The notes: generated from the letters alone by a model not told the origin. Shown: positions 1 through 9,904, numbered from the stretch's first letter. The stretch: 52,989 nucleotides of DNA from Nocardia seriolae NBRC 15557 (GCF_007990715.1 NZ_BJWY01000038.1:1-52989), one strand, 5' to 3'. Translations and numbers: made by a program.

Positions 1-2
1 CG

Positions 3-431
3 ACACTAGGTGGATATTCCACCTTGCATGGAGCCCTCCGAGCGGCCGAACGGAGTTGGCTTCGTCACCTGGACGCCGCGCTGTGTGCCAGGCGGCTCAC
101 CGCCGATCAGTGGTGCATGCTCACCAATCTATCCGCTGACGTCGGCATCACCATGAGCGAACTGGCCGGGCGATCCCAGCTACCCCCGTCCTCGGCCACC
201 CGCCACGCCGACCATCTCGCCGAGCGCGGGCTCATCTTCCGGGTCGCCGCCGCCGACGATCGCCGCCGCATTCTCATCGGGCTCAGCCGCCGCGGCGAGG
301 AATTGGTCGCCGAGGTCCGTGCCGAGGAGGCCCGTGCCGAGACCGAAATGCGCCGCAGTCTCGGAAGTGACGACTACCTGGAGTTGGTCCGGCTGCTGGG
401 CCGGGTAGCCGGAGCGCCGGTGCCCGAGTAG
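3..431 (+). CDS. MarR-family transcriptional regulator, 5' end outside window
   Basis: A winged-helix DNA-binding regulator of the MarR type. The visible 135-plus residues hold the family order: an N-terminal helix (ALRAAERSWLRHLDAAL), the helix-turn-helix region (MSELAGRSQLPPSSATRHADHLAERGLI), then the wing with the DDRRR motif typical of MarR proteins (AAADDRRRILIGLSRRG) and a C-terminal dimerisation helix. The frame is open to the left edge of the window. A TTG at 24 could start the gene, but MarR proteins usually have about ten more residues before the first helix, so I treat the gene as cut by the window. Its target is unknown: the gene downstream is a housekeeping aminopeptidase on the same strand, 87 bp away. 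Confidence 0.8.
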   Translation, partial: TLGGYSTLHGALRAAERSWLRHLDAALCARRLTADQWCMLTNLSADVGITMSELAGRSQLPPSSATRHADHLAERGLIFRVAAADDRRRILIGLSRRGEELVAEVRAEEARAETEMRRSLGSDDYLELVRLLGRVAGAPVPE

Positions 432-518
432 GGCGCATCGACATCGTCAGGGGGGAGCCCCGGCGCGGCGGGGTGAGCCGCGAGTTGATCTGAGTCACGG
501 TTGCTTAGGATCTGTTGC

Positions 519-1838
519 ATGCCCGTTGCCGAGACCACCGCGACCGCCGCCGGCCTGTGTGAATTCATCGATGCCTCCCCGTCGCCGTTCCACGTCTGCC
601 GAACTGTCGCAGCGGAACTCGACGATCACGGCTTCACCAGACTTTCCGAATCCGCCCCCTGGCCCTCCAGCAGCGCGGGCCGCTACTACGTGGTGCGCGG
701 CGGCTCCCTGGTCGCCTGGGCCGACGGCGGGCCGGGCGCGCCCACCGGTTTCCGGGTCGGGCAGGCCAGCCCGTTCCGGGTGGTCGGGGCCCATACCGAC
801 AGCCCCAATCTGCGGGTCAAACAGCATCCGGATCTGGCGGTGGCGGGCTGGCAGCTGGTCGGGCTGGAACCCTACGGCGGCGCCTGGCTGAACTCGTGGC
901 TGGACCGGGACCTCGGCATCTCCGGGCGGCTGTCGGTGCGCGACGGGAATGTGGTGCGGGAGCGGCTGATTCGCATCGACGAGCCGATCCTGCGGGTGCC
1001 GCAGCTGGCCATCCACCTGTCCGAGGACCGGCGCGGGGTGCAGCTCGATCCGCAGCGGCACGTGAACGCGGTGTGGGGGATCGGCGGCGAGCCGCGCTCG
1101 TTCATGACCTTCATCGCCGAACGCTCCGGCATCGAGCCCGGCGCGGTGCTGGGCTGGGAGCTGATGACCCATGATCTGGTGCCCTCCAAGCTGATCGGGC
1201 GCGACCTGGACCTGGTCAGCGCGCCCCGGCTGGACAATCAGGGCACCTGCTACGCCGGACTGCGGGCCTTCCTGGCCGCCATCGCCGAACCCGGCGCGGC
1301 GGTGCCGGTGCTGGCCATGTTCGACCACGAGGAGGTCGGCAGCCAGTCCGACCGCGGCGCCCAATCCGGGCTTCTGGCAACGGTTCTGGAGCGGATCGTG
1401 CTCACCCGCGGCGGCGGGCGCGCCGAATACCTGGCGGCGCTGGCCGGTTCGGTGTGCGCCTCCGGCGATATGGCCCACGCCACCCACCCGAACTATCCCG
1501 AGCGGCACGAGCCCGCGCACCGCATCGAGGTGAACGGCGGTCCGGTGCTCAAGGTCAATCAGAACCTGCGCTACGCCACCGATGCCGTCGGCGCGGGGGC
1601 CTTCGCGCTGGCCTGCGCGCAGGCCGAGGTCCCCCTGCAGCGCTACGTCCACCGCGCCGACCTGCCCTGCGGCTCCACCATCGGCCCGATGACGGCGGCC
1701 GGTACCGGCATGCCGACCGTGGATGTCGGCGCGGCCCAGCTGGCCATGCACTCGGCCCGCGAATTGATGGGCGCCGCAGACGTTCCCGCCTACGCCTGCG
1801 CCCTCGCGGCCTTCCTCACCCCGGACTCCGCGCGCTAG
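519..1838 (+). CDS. pepC: M18-family aminopeptidase (PepC-like)
   Basis: A cytosolic zinc aminopeptidase of family M18, which removes N-terminal residues from peptides. At 439 residues it has the usual family length. Metal-site motifs are visible in order: [12 protein letters not shown] (first His and Asp), [14 protein letters not shown] (Asp and the Glu pair), [14 protein letters not shown] (Asp and His), and near the C-terminus [15 protein letters not shown] followed by an AMHSARE motif. I chose ATG 519 because an AGGA lies about 9 bases upstream; an in-frame TTG at 501 has no such site. It corresponds in position and family to M. tuberculosis pepC (Rv0800), the first gene of the shared order. 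A copy of the dispersed repeat begins 22 bp after its stop. Confidence 0.93.
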   Translation: MPVAETTATAAGLCEFIDASPSPFHVCRTVAAELDDHGFTRLSESAPWPSSSAGRYYVVRGGSLVAWADGGPGAPTGFRVGQASPFRVVGAHTDSPNLRVKQHPDLAVAGWQLVGLEPYGGAWLNSWLDRDLGISGRLSVRDGNVVRERLIRIDEPILRVPQLAIHLSEDRRGVQLDPQRHVNAVWGIGGEPRSFMTFIAERSGIEPGAVLGWELMTHDLVPSKLIGRDLDLVSAPRLDNQGTCYAGLRAFLAAIAEPGAAVPVLAMFDHEEVGSQSDRGAQSGLLATVLERIVLTRGGGRAEYLAALAGSVCASGDMAHATHPNYPERHEPAHRIEVNGGPVLKVNQNLRYATDAVGAGAFALACAQAEVPLQRYVHRADLPCGSTIGPMTAAGTGMPTVDVGAAQLAMHSARELMGAADVPAYACALAAFLTPDSAR

Positions 1839-1860
1839 CGGGCCCTGGCCGATTGCCGAC

Positions 1861-1989
1861 GCGACGGCTGATCTGGTGACGGTCGGGGTAACTCACCGGG
1901 TACCCCCAGAATCGGGTGGGCACCCAACGCAGGCACGGAATGTCAGCTATGACGGCTCTTTGCTGTCCGCCGAAGTCGCGGGGAGGCGG
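1861..1989 (+). repeat. Dispersed intergenic repeat, copy A (129 bp)
   Basis: First of six copies of a repeat with conserved length and sequence blocks. From left to right it has a CTGAT block near the start, GGGGTAACTCACCGGGTAC, a GCAGGCACGG block, a small GACGGC hairpin and a terminal GTCGCGGGGAGGCGG. It starts 22 bp after the aminopeptidase stop. It covers the last 13 codons and stop of the GT87 gene on the other strand, so the GT87 C-terminus (RLPATSADSKEPS) is encoded by repeat sequence. Confidence 0.9.
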
Positions 1990-3239
1990 AATTGCGCCAC
2001 GACGAAGATGCCGAAGGTGAACAGCACGTAGCTGTTGCCGATGAGCTGTTGCCACCAGCTCCAGGTGAGTTCGCGGTCGCCGTTGTGCGGGAGCAGCCAC
2101 ATCGGGCCGACGGCGAACATGACCACGGCGAATCCCACCGCGCCCAGGAACCAGGGGTTGCGCCGGCCGCGGGCGATGGCGTCGGCGGCCACCAGCAGCG
2201 CGGGCGCGATCCACACCCAGTGGTGCGACCAGGAGACCGGGGAAACCAGCAGCACCGCAGCGGCATTGACCATCAGGGCGGCCACCGTCGCGTCGGCTTC
2301 CAGCAGGCGTTTCATCCACAGCGCGGCCAGTGTCACGGCGACCGCCGACAGGATCAGCCACAGCAGCGTGGCGACCGTCGTGGAGTAGCCGAGCCGGAAG
2401 ACGAAGCCCTTGAGCGACTGATTGCCCGCGTACCAGGGCGGGCCGATGCGGCCGGTGTCGGCGAGGGTGTGGAACCAGTACTGCGGCGAATCGTGCGGGA
2501 AGACCACGAAACCCACCAGCACCGCGCCGATGGCGGACAGCACCACCGTGATCGCGCCCTTCCAGTCCCGGCGCAGCAGGAAGTAGAGCAGATAGCCGCC
2601 GGGCGTCAGCTTCACCGACACCGCGATGCCGATCAGCATGCCGCGCGGCCAGAACGGCTTGCGCGCCAGGCAATCCAGCGCCACCGCCGCCATCAGCACC
2701 AGATTGATCTGCCCGAACCCGTAGGTCTCGCGAATCGGCTCCAGCAGCTGTGTCAGCGCCACCGCGGCGATGACCACCGCAACCCTGGTCGGCCAGGCCA
2801 GACTCGGCCGCAGCCGATCCAGCACCAGCCACAGCGTCACCCCGAGCGACGCGATGGACACCACCAGCACCGCCCATTCGGCGACGGCCAGCGGCATCAG
2901 GGCCAGCGGCGCGAAGAACAACGCGGCCAACGGCGGATACGTGAACGGCAGCCCGATTCCATAGACCGCGGGCATCGGCCCGTACAGGTCCTTGTCGTCG
3001 AGCCAGGCCCGCGCCCCGTTCCGATACACCTGTAGATCGATGTACCCGTGCCACTTGACCACATAACTGATCACAGCCGACACCGCGAACAGCGCGATCG
3101 CGCCCGCCAGCAACTGCCCCTGCCGTCGCGTCAGCCTTCCCGGCGTCGACACGGGCTTCTCGGTCGAATCCGCGACCCCGGATCGATCGTTCACGGGCCC
3201 AGGGTAGCGGGTGACCGGCCTCGTCTCGGTCAGCGGCAT
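1947..3239 (-). CDS. GT87-family polyprenol-phosphate-mannose-type glycosyltransferase
   Basis: A 430-residue polytopic membrane protein of the GT87/DUF2029 family, GT-C-fold enzymes that transfer mannose from polyprenyl phosphate to lipoglycans or proteins on the outer face of the membrane. It has about ten hydrophobic segments, the first at residues 43-63. The loop after it (WHGYIDLQVYRNGARAWLDDKDLYG) carries the acidic residue expected at the catalytic site, and FTYPPLAALFFAPLALMPL is a typical GT87 motif. The acceptor cannot be read from the sequence. The last 13 residues are encoded inside repeat copy A, which suggests that insertion of the repeat replaced or extended the original C-terminus. 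No counterpart sits here in the M. tuberculosis gene order as I remember it. Confidence 0.82.
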   Translation of the reverse strand: MPLTETRPVTRYPGPVNDRSGVADSTEKPVSTPGRLTRRQGQLLAGAIALFAVSAVISYVVKWHGYIDLQVYRNGARAWLDDKDLYGPMPAVYGIGLPFTYPPLAALFFAPLALMPLAVAEWAVLVVSIASLGVTLWLVLDRLRPSLAWPTRVAVVIAAVALTQLLEPIRETYGFGQINLVLMAAVALDCLARKPFWPRGMLIGIAVSVKLTPGGYLLYFLLRRDWKGAITVVLSAIGAVLVGFVVFPHDSPQYWFHTLADTGRIGPPWYAGNQSLKGFVFRLGYSTTVATLLWLILSAVAVTLAALWMKRLLEADATVAALMVNAAAVLLVSPVSWSHHWVWIAPALLVAADAIARGRRNPWFLGAVGFAVVMFAVGPMWLLPHNGDRELTWSWWQQLIGNSYVLFTFGIFVVAQFRLPATSADSKEPS

Positions 3240-3295
3240 GAGGCCCGGAAGTGCCCAATATCACGCTACCGGCGGCCTCGGGTTCGTATACCGAG

Positions 3296-3426
3296 GTGAC
3301 GGCTGATTTCGTGCCGATCGGGGTAACTCACCGGGTACGGCCGAAATCGGTGTGGTGCCTAATCGCAGGCGCGCGTGCATGAATGGCGACGGCTCTCTGC
3401 CGTGCGCTGAAGTCGCGGGGAGGCGG
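3296..3426 (+). repeat. Dispersed intergenic repeat, copy B (131 bp)
   Basis: Same block order as copy A: TGACGGCTGATTTCGT, the exact GGGGTAACTCACCGGGTAC, GCAGGC, the hairpin ACGGC-TCTCT-GCCGT and AAGTCGCGGGGAGGCGG. It lies between the divergent GT87 gene and purL and is oriented with purL. About 120 bp separate it from the purL start, including AT-richer sequence around 3460-3485 that may be the purL promoter. Confidence 0.92.
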
Positions 3427-3546
3427 GGAGCCGGGGTAAAGGGCTCGAATCGACGGGAATTAGACTCGCATCGTATATCTCGCCGACATCCAGCAACGCG
3501 GGCAATCGCTTCCGACCTGCCCGGCCGAAAGGACTCTGGTATTCCC

Positions 3547-5841
3547 GTGACCAGCCACGTCGATACCGTCAGCAACGCCGCGGCCACCTCGGACCACCCG
3601 CAGCCCTACAAGGAACTCGGCCTCAAGGATGACGAGTACGCCCGGATCAAGGAGATCCTGGGCCGCCGTCCCACCGATGCCGAGCTCGCCATGTACTCGG
3701 TGATGTGGTCGGAGCACTGCTCGTACAAGTCGTCCAAGGTGCACCTGCGCTACTTCGGTGAGACCACCACCGAGGAGATGAAGAAGTCCATGCTCGCGGG
3801 CATCGGCGAGAACGCGGGCGTGGTGGACATCGGCGGCGGCTGGGCGGTGACCTTCAAGGTCGAATCGCACAACCACCCCTCGTATGTGGAGCCCTACCAG
3901 GGCGCTGCCACCGGCGTCGGCGGCATCGTGCGCGACATCATGGCCATGGGCGCGCGCCCGATCGCGGTGATGGATCAGCTGCGCTTCGGCGCGGCCGACC
4001 ACCCGGACACCCGGCGCGTGGTCGACGGCGTGGTGCGCGGCGTCGGCGGCTACGGCAACTCGCTGGGGCTGCCGAATGTCGGCGGCGAGACCGTGTTCGA
4101 CCCGTCCTACCAGGGCAATCCGCTGGTGAACGCGCTGTGCGCGGGCGTCATGCGCGTCGAGGACCTGCACTTGGCCTTCGCCTCCGGCCAGGGCAACAAG
4201 ATCATTCTTTTCGGCGCGCGCACCGGCCTCGACGGCATCGGCGGCGTGTCCGTGCTGGCCTCGGACACCTTCTCCGGCGACGAATCCGGTTCCGGCCGTA
4301 AGAAGCTGCCCAGCGTCCAGGTCGGCGACCCGTTCGCCGAGAAGGTGCTCATCGAGTGCTGTCTCGAGCTGTACCACGCCGGACTCGTGGTGGGCATCCA
4401 GGACCTCGGCGGCGCGGGCCTGTCCTGCGCCACTTCGGAATTGGCCGCGGCCGGTGACGGCGGTATGCACATCGAGCTGGACCAGGTGCCGCTGCGCGCC
4501 GCCAATATGACTCCCGCCGAGATCCTTTCGAGCGAGTCGCAGGAGCGCATGTGCGCGGTCGTCACCCCCGACAATGTGGACGCCTTCATGGCCGTGTGCC
4601 GCAAGTGGGACGTCACCGCCACCGTCATCGGTGAGGTCACCGACGGCGAGCGCCTCATCATCACCTGGCACGACGAAATCGTGGTCGACGTGCCGCCGCG
4701 CACCGTCGCCCACCAGGGCCCGGTCTACGAGCGCCCGGTGCAGCGCCCCGCGGATCAGGATGCGCTGAACGCGGATTCGGCCTCGCGCCTGAACCGGCCC
4801 GAGACCGGCGACGAACTGCGCGACACCCTGCTGAAGATGCTGGCCAGCCCGCAGCTGTGCTCGCGCAAGTGGATAACCGAGCAGTACGACCGCTACGTGC
4901 GCGGCAATACCGTGCTGGCCGAGAACGCCGACGCCGGTGTCATCCGCATCGACGAGGAGACCGGCCGCGGCATCGCGCTGGCCACCGACGCCTCGGGCCG
5001 CTACACCAAGCTCGACCCCTACACCGGCGCGCAGCTGGCGCTGGCCGAGGCCTTCCGCAATGTCGCCGTCACCGGCGCCACTCCGAAGGCCGTCACCAAC
5101 TGCCTCAACTTCGGTTCGCCGGAGGACCCGGGCGTCATGTGGCAGTTCCAGCAGGCCGTGCGCGGTCTCGCGGACGGCTGTGCGGCGCTGGGCATTCCGG
5201 TCACCGGCGGCAATGTGTCCTTCTACAACCAGACCGGCCAGACCGCCATCCTGCCCACCCCCGTGGTCGGCGTGCTGGGCGTCATCGACGATGTGCACCG
5301 CCGCATCCCGACCGGCCTGGGCACCGAGCCGGGCGAGACCCTCATCCTGCTCGGCGAGACCCGCGACGAGCTGGACGGCTCCATCTGGGCGCAGGTCGAG
5401 CACGATCACCTCGGCGGCCTGCCGCCCCAGGTGGATCTGGCTCGCGAGCAGCTGATCTCGGAGATCCTGGTCTCCGGTTCGCGCGACGGCATGATCTCCG
5501 CGGCCCACGACATCTCCGAGGGCGGCCTGATCCAGACCGTCGTCGAGGCGGCGCTCGCGGGTGAAACCGCCTGCCGCATCCTCCTTCCCGAGGGCGCGGA
5601 CCCGTTCGTCACCCTGTTCTCCGAGTCCGCGGGCCGCGTGCTGGTGGCCGTGCCGCGCTCGGAGGAGACCCGCTTCAGCAAGATGTGCGATGCCCGCGGC
5701 CTGCCGTGGGTGCGCATCGGCGTGGTCGACGACGGCTCGGACTCGGTCGAGGTGCAGGGCCAGTTCAGCGTGAAGCTCGACGACCTCCGCGCCGCCCACG
5801 AGGGCACGCTGCCCGCCCTGTTCGGCAACTCCGACCACTGA
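3547..5841 (+). CDS. purL: Phosphoribosylformylglycinamidine synthase subunit PurL
   Basis: The large synthetase subunit of FGAM synthase, which converts FGAR to FGAM with ATP and ammonia supplied by PurQ (fourth step of purine synthesis). At 764 residues it matches the small bacterial PurL type that works with separate PurS and PurQ. Visible motifs: [37 protein letters not shown] (substrate and ATP loop), [15 protein letters not shown] and, in the second half-repeat, [11 protein letters not shown] and HDISEGGL. Both internally repeated AIRS-like halves are present. The open frame runs further upstream through repeat B, but the conserved protein begins at GTG 3547, with AAAGGA about 13 bases before it. 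A 13-bp hairpin terminator follows. Confidence 0.96.
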   Translation: MTSHVDTVSNAAATSDHPQPYKELGLKDDEYARIKEILGRRPTDAELAMYSVMWSEHCSYKSSKVHLRYFGETTTEEMKKSMLAGIGENAGVVDIGGGWAVTFKVESHNHPSYVEPYQGAATGVGGIVRDIMAMGARPIAVMDQLRFGAADHPDTRRVVDGVVRGVGGYGNSLGLPNVGGETVFDPSYQGNPLVNALCAGVMRVEDLHLAFASGQGNKIILFGARTGLDGIGGVSVLASDTFSGDESGSGRKKLPSVQVGDPFAEKVLIECCLELYHAGLVVGIQDLGGAGLSCATSELAAAGDGGMHIELDQVPLRAANMTPAEILSSESQERMCAVVTPDNVDAFMAVCRKWDVTATVIGEVTDGERLIITWHDEIVVDVPPRTVAHQGPVYERPVQRPADQDALNADSASRLNRPETGDELRDTLLKMLASPQLCSRKWITEQYDRYVRGNTVLAENADAGVIRIDEETGRGIALATDASGRYTKLDPYTGAQLALAEAFRNVAVTGATPKAVTNCLNFGSPEDPGVMWQFQQAVRGLADGCAALGIPVTGGNVSFYNQTGQTAILPTPVVGVLGVIDDVHRRIPTGLGTEPGETLILLGETRDELDGSIWAQVEHDHLGGLPPQVDLAREQLISEILVSGSRDGMISAAHDISEGGLIQTVVEAALAGETACRILLPEGADPFVTLFSESAGRVLVAVPRSEETRFSKMCDARGLPWVRIGVVDDGSDSVEVQGQFSVKLDDLRAAHEGTLPALFGNSDH

Positions 5842-5877
5842 GCCGAACCCATTCGGCCGCACGGCCGTGGACATAGT

Positions 5878-5914
5878 GAGAGCCCGCCGGTTCCCCTCGT
5901 TCCGGCGGGCTCTC
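5878..5914 (+). terminator. Hairpin terminator after purL
   Basis: Perfect 13-bp inverted repeat GAGAGCCCGCCGG / CCGGCGGGCTCTC with an 11-base loop, 36 bp after the purL stop and facing the convergent YiaA-like gene. There is no long T-run, as is usual for high-GC actinomycete terminators. Confidence 0.8.
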
Positions 5915-5948
5915 GTCGTCCTGTTCACCCGGGAGGGGGCGGGACAGC

Positions 5949-6236
5949 TCAGTTGATCTTGAATGGGTCGTGTTCGGCCATCAGTTTTGCCATCCGGGCC
6001 TCGTCGATGCGGTGGGTCACCCTGGTGGACTCGTGTTGGTCGCGAATCACTTTCGCGAGGGTGAAGCTGCTGCTCACCAGGAACAGCATTGCCATCAGCA
6101 GGAATCCGCGCTGCCAGATATCGAGGGGCAGGTACGCGATGCCGATGACCAAGGCGGAGAAGCTGATTCCGAAGGCGATCATGGCCTGAGCCAGAAACGC
6201 GGTGGTGCTCTTGGTCTGTGCGCTCGGTGTGCTCAT
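5949..6236 (-). CDS. YiaA/YiaB-family small inner-membrane protein
   Basis: A 95-residue protein with two hydrophobic helices (about residues 14-34 and 44-62) joined by a short LPLDIWQRG turn. This is the YiaA/B two-helix domain, for which no biochemical role is established. The conserved C-terminal part after the second helix (SSFTLAKVIRDQHES, then KLMAEHDPFK) is typical of the actinobacterial members. It is transcribed alone, convergent with purL, and shares the purL hairpin as its likely terminator. Confidence 0.82.
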   Translation of the reverse strand: MSTPSAQTKSTTAFLAQAMIAFGISFSALVIGIAYLPLDIWQRGFLLMAMLFLVSSSFTLAKVIRDQHESTRVTHRIDEARMAKLMAEHDPFKIN

Positions 6237-6385
6237 GGGATGTGAGTCTGTCGAGGACCGCGCCGCTTCGACCGAGTACTACTACTCGAGCGCCGTGGGT
6301 AGATGCCGCCCGACACGCCGGTGTGATGGCCCCTCTCACACGCTCGCGTCCCCGGATTCCGGCCGGTTGCCTCCATACTGGACGG

Positions 6386-8188
6386 GTGCTGGACTCCGCC
6401 GAAGCCCTGACACGGCTGCGCACTCGCGGCACCGTGTTGTACAGGCGTGGGGCCGTGGCGTATCGGAAGCTGTTCCGGCGCGGCTGGGGTCGCAAGGTCG
6501 CGGTGTTCGCGCGCCGCGTCGAGGACATCGTCGACCTCAATCACACCGGCCTGGTGGTGGCCACCATCTTCTTCGCCTGGTCGGTGACGCCGTCGCTGGT
6601 TCCGCGCGACTGGCTGTTCCAGGGGCTGATCTCCGGCCTCAATGCCGCCATCGGATACGGCGTGGGCTGCGTGCTGCAGTGGTTGTTCCGCAGGTGGATT
6701 CGGCCGCACCTCCGGATGGTCACCCCGCCCGAATGGGCGCGCTACCTGGCGAAGGTCGTCGTGGTGGTCGCCTGCATCCTGGTGGCCGCCCGCATGCTGG
6801 TGCTCTCCGCCGACTGGCAGCGCGAGATCACCGGCCTGATGGGCATGGAGGGCACCACCCGCGCCGCGTATCTGCGCACGGGCGCGCTGAGTTTCGCGGT
6901 CGGCGCGCTGGTGGTGGCGGTGTACCGCACGCTGCGGGCGGCCGTGCGCCTGCTGGCCCGGCTGCTCAGCCGGTGGGTGAAGGTGCCGCCCACGCTCGCG
7001 CCCGCCACCGGGGCGCTGCTGCTCACGGTGCTCATCGTGACCCTGTTCAACGGTGTCGCCACCCGCGCGTTCTTCGCGGTCGCCAACTCCGCCTTCAGCG
7101 TTCGCAACGACAAGATGACCGAATACGCGGTACAGCCCACGAAACCGGAGCGTTCGGGCAGCCCGGCGTCGCTGGCCAAGTGGGAGACCCTCGGCTCGGA
7201 GGGCCGCTGGTTCGTCTCGCACGGACCCGATCCCATGCTGATCACCGCCGCCACCGGAAAGCCCGCGCGCGAACCGATCCGGGTGTACGTGGGCCTGCAA
7301 TCGGCGAGCCAGGACACCACCGAGGAGGAGCTGGCCGTCGCCGAACTCGAGCGCACCGGGGCCTTCGACCGCAAGGTGCTGGTGCTGGCCACCACCACCG
7401 GCACCGGCTGGGTGAACGGCGAGGCGGCCGCGGCCCTGGAATACATGTGGGGCGGCGACACCGCCATCGTGGCCTCGCAGTACTCGTATCTGCCGAGTGT
7501 GCTGTCGTTCCTGGCGGACCGGCAGAAGGTGGCGGTCAATGGTAAGAAGATGTTCGACGCCGTGTACGAGCACTGGTCGCGGCGCCCGCCCGAGCATCGG
7601 CCGAAACTGCTGGTGTACGGCGAATCCCTGGGCTCGCAGGGCTCCGAATCCGCCTTCGACGGCCTGGCCGACCTGCGCTCGAAGGTGGACGGCGCGCTGT
7701 GGGTGGGCCCGCCCAACTCGAATCGCCTGTGGCAGCAGTTCGTTCAGCGCCGCGACCCCGGCACCCGCGAGGTGGATCCCATCTACGCCGACGGCCTGGT
7801 GGTCCGATTCGCCGCCACCGCCGCCGATCTGGGCAAACCCTCCGCCGACTGGCGCAAACCGCGCATCGCCTACCTGCAACACCCGTCGGACCCCATCGTC
7901 TGGTGGTCCTCGGATCTCATCTTCTCCCAACCGGATTGGCTGTCGGAGCCACGCGGCGCGGACGTCTCCCCGCAGATGCGCTGGTGGCCCTTCGTCACCT
8001 TCTGGCAGGTGGTCGCCGACCTCACCAACGCCCAGGGCGTCAGCGAAGGCCACGGCCACCGCTACGGCTCCCTGGTCCTCGACGGCTGGGCCGCCATTGC
8101 CGCACCGCCGGACTGGGACCAGGACGTGGCCGAACGCATCCGCACCCAGATCGAACTCGCCGAAGCCTACGAACGAGCGGTCAAATAG
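6386..8188 (+). CDS. Membrane-anchored alpha/beta-hydrolase (PF10081-type)
   Basis: About 600 residues. The N-terminal third has five hydrophobic segments (for example TGLVVATIFFAWSVTPSLV and VVVVACILVAARMLVL). The C-terminal half is an alpha/beta-hydrolase domain of the type I know as Abhydrolase_9, with a nucleophile-elbow-like GESLGSQG and downstream HPSDPIVWW and HGHRYG that could supply the acid and His. The substrate is unknown; an esterase acting at the membrane is an inference. The start is uncertain: GTG 6386 gives VLDSAEALTRL, and the frame is open upstream with an alternative ATG at 6326. The next gene starts 3 bases after its stop, so the two are probably co-transcribed. Confidence 0.8.
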   Translation: MLDSAEALTRLRTRGTVLYRRGAVAYRKLFRRGWGRKVAVFARRVEDIVDLNHTGLVVATIFFAWSVTPSLVPRDWLFQGLISGLNAAIGYGVGCVLQWLFRRWIRPHLRMVTPPEWARYLAKVVVVVACILVAARMLVLSADWQREITGLMGMEGTTRAAYLRTGALSFAVGALVVAVYRTLRAAVRLLARLLSRWVKVPPTLAPATGALLLTVLIVTLFNGVATRAFFAVANSAFSVRNDKMTEYAVQPTKPERSGSPASLAKWETLGSEGRWFVSHGPDPMLITAATGKPAREPIRVYVGLQSASQDTTEEELAVAELERTGAFDRKVLVLATTTGTGWVNGEAAAALEYMWGGDTAIVASQYSYLPSVLSFLADRQKVAVNGKKMFDAVYEHWSRRPPEHRPKLLVYGESLGSQGSESAFDGLADLRSKVDGALWVGPPNSNRLWQQFVQRRDPGTREVDPIYADGLVVRFAATAADLGKPSADWRKPRIAYLQHPSDPIVWWSSDLIFSQPDWLSEPRGADVSPQMRWWPFVTFWQVVADLTNAQGVSEGHGHRYGSLVLDGWAAIAAPPDWDQDVAERIRTQIELAEAYERAVK

Positions 8189-8190
8189 CC

Positions 8191-8817
8191 GTGCTGCGCC
8201 CGAAACACCTTGCCGCGACGGCACTCCCGCTGCTCTGGAGCAATCGGGTACTTCCCGCCCTGGACCTCGATCTACGCGGCCGCACCGCCGCCAATACCGC
8301 TTTCGCGGCCGCTTACACCCTCGCGTTCGGCGGTGAGCCGAATTGGCTGTCACCCCGCGGACTGCGTGCCGGTGCGGCTGCTGCCGGGGTGGTCCTCTCC
8401 GGATACGCCGTGGCCCTGGCCGTTCCGGCGACCCGCCGCCACCTGGCCGGACTCGACGATCGCGGCCCCGGCGTCTCCACCGTCGAATGGACCGCCCTGC
8501 ACATCCCCGGCGGCACCGTCCTCACCGAGGAACTCGTCTACCGCTCCACCCTGACACCCTTGCTCGAGCAGGCCGCCGGTCCCGCCGGAATCGCCCTGTC
8601 CGCCTTGACCTTCGGCCTCTCCCACATCCAACCCGCCCGCGCCGCGGCCGATCCCGTCGCCGCCACGGTCGCCATCACCACCGCCGCCGGTCTGCTCTTC
8701 GACCGCCTCCGCCACCACACCGGCAGTGCCACCGCCCCGGCCCTGCTGCACCTGGCCCTCAATGCCGGGGGAGCACTGGCCCCGCGCCTGGCCCGCCGCT
8801 CCCCGCGGCCTGTGTAA
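8191..8817 (+). CDS. CPBP-family intramembrane metalloprotease
   Basis: A 208-residue membrane protein of the CPBP (CAAX protease and bacteriocin-processing) family. The three diagnostic motifs are present: TEELVYRS (EExxxR), FGLSHI (FxxxH) and HLALN (HxxxN), which form the intramembrane glutamate/histidine active site. GTG 8191 is taken as start because it lies 2 bases after the preceding stop; the frame extends further upstream only through that gene. It corresponds in place to M. tuberculosis Rv0804. The substrate is not known. Confidence 0.85.
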   Translation: MLRPKHLAATALPLLWSNRVLPALDLDLRGRTAANTAFAAAYTLAFGGEPNWLSPRGLRAGAAAAGVVLSGYAVALAVPATRRHLAGLDDRGPGVSTVEWTALHIPGGTVLTEELVYRSTLTPLLEQAAGPAGIALSALTFGLSHIQPARAAADPVAATVAITTAAGLLFDRLRHHTGSATAPALLHLALNAGGALAPRLARRSPRPV

Positions 8818-8945
8818 CCGGTTCACACCAAGATCGATCGGCTGTCGGTGGCGGCTGATACGTTGCTCCCTGTTGCGGCAATGGTGTTGCAATGCAAGAT
8901 ATTTCGACGCCCCCTGGAGTCGGGGGTAGATAGTGGGGAGACTCG

Positions 8946-9437
8946 GTGATTTCACTGGGAAATCGGCGTGCGCGCAGGGCGATCGAGTGCGGAATCGCCG
9001 CGGCGGTGGCAGTCGCCACCGTGACCGTGGGCGGGAGCGCGGCGGTGGCCGACACCGGACAGCCCTCCTCGGGCTGCACCTTCGCCTCGGGATCGATTCC
9101 GGCCGATCAGCCCGCGGTGTCGAGCACGACCCTGCAGGTGAACGGGACCTACACGGTCAGCGCCGCCATTCTGAATCCGAACACCACCGTCGCGTTCAGT
9201 GAGGTCGGCCCCGACGGCAAGAGCGTGGCGATCGGTTCGCCCGTCTTCGTCGCCGACGGCAAGGGCACTTCCGCCAGCGTGCAGTGGACCCCCGCGACGG
9301 CGGGCACCCACAAGCTGTACGCCGCCGAGTCCGGGCCCGGCTGGAACTTCACCTACGGCCCGACCAGCTGCGTCGTGGCGGCCGCGTCCACGGGAACCGG
9401 TTCCGCGGGCAGCATCCCGTTCCTCAGCGGGCTCTGA
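8946..9437 (+). CDS. Small secreted protein of unknown function
   Basis: 163 residues starting at GTG 8946 with a GGGGAG Shine-Dalgarno at 8935-8940. The N-terminus is a clear Sec signal peptide: basic RRARRAIE, hydrophobic IAAAVAVATVTVGGSAAV and a predicted AVA-D cleavage site near residue 36. The mature part is about 125 residues, rich in Thr, Ser, Val and Gly, with two cysteines far apart (SGCTFAS and TSCVVAA) that could form a disulfide. WTPATAGTHKLYA resembles the beta-strand ends of Ig-like bacterial domains. I do not recognise a specific family. It has its own promoter-like AT-richer region upstream (8880-8910). Confidence 0.7.
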   Translation: MISLGNRRARRAIECGIAAAVAVATVTVGGSAAVADTGQPSSGCTFASGSIPADQPAVSSTTLQVNGTYTVSAAILNPNTTVAFSEVGPDGKSVAIGSPVFVADGKGTSASVQWTPATAGTHKLYAAESGPGWNFTYGPTSCVVAAASTGTGSAGSIPFLSGL

Positions 9438-9504
9438 AATCGCGCCGGTAGCAGGTGAAGCCGCCGCTGCTTCGATCCGGAAGCGGCGGCGGTAGCCTCG
9501 CGGC

Positions 9505-9891
9505 ATGGCGCGACGTGGTGAGGTGGATCCGGTTCAGGTGCGGGCGGCGGTGGCCGCGGTGGGGGAGTGGCTGCGGGATGGGTCGGCCGCTGCTCCGGCC
9601 CGGACCGAGATCGCGGCGGCCGTGCGCGGGACCGCGCGGGCGCTGGCGGCGGATGCGCCGGGGCACTCGGTGGAGGTGCGGGTGCCGCCGTTCGTGGCGG
9701 TGCAGTGTATCGAGGGGCCGCGGCATACCCGGGGGACGCCGCCGAACGTGGTCGAAACCGATGCGCGGACTTGGCTTCTGCTGGCGACCGGGCTGTTGGG
9801 GTTCGAGGCGGCGGTGGAGTCGGGGGCGTTGAGCGCGTCCGGCAGCCGGGCCGCGGAGGTCGCGCGGTGGCTGCCGGTCGTGCCGGTGTGA
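9505..9891 (+). CDS. Sterol-carrier-family-type conserved protein (Rv0807-like)
   Basis: 128 residues, start ATG 9505. The sequence (VRVPPFVAVQCIEGPRHTRGTPPNVVETDARTWLLLATG) fits the small actinobacterial family annotated as sterol carrier family protein and matches the place of M. tuberculosis Rv0807, directly before purF. There is no signal peptide or membrane segment. The function is not established. Codon use is fully G/C-ending, like its neighbours. Its 3' end faces the YhgE-like gene with only 13 bp between stops. Confidence 0.8.
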   Translation: MARRGEVDPVQVRAAVAAVGEWLRDGSAAAPARTEIAAAVRGTARALAADAPGHSVEVRVPPFVAVQCIEGPRHTRGTPPNVVETDARTWLLLATGLLGFEAAVESGALSASGSRAAEVARWLPVVPV

Positions 9892-9904
9892 CGCTGCGGC
9901 CGGG

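Noticed and set aside
3296..3546. Purine riboswitch before purL because repeats B and C precede purL and purM
   Set aside because: The same element also occurs after genes and near unrelated genes, and nothing resembling the purine or PRPP riboswitch core is visible.
3460..6540. 1026-residue minus-strand ORF opposite purL, and similar long antisense ORFs (495-1751, 6233-8353, 18675-20552, 27136-29067, 30965-32653)
   Set aside because: They are shadows of G/C-ending codons in the true genes: Arg/His/Gly/Gln-rich, no motifs, no proper starts, and the opposite strand carries recognisable proteins.
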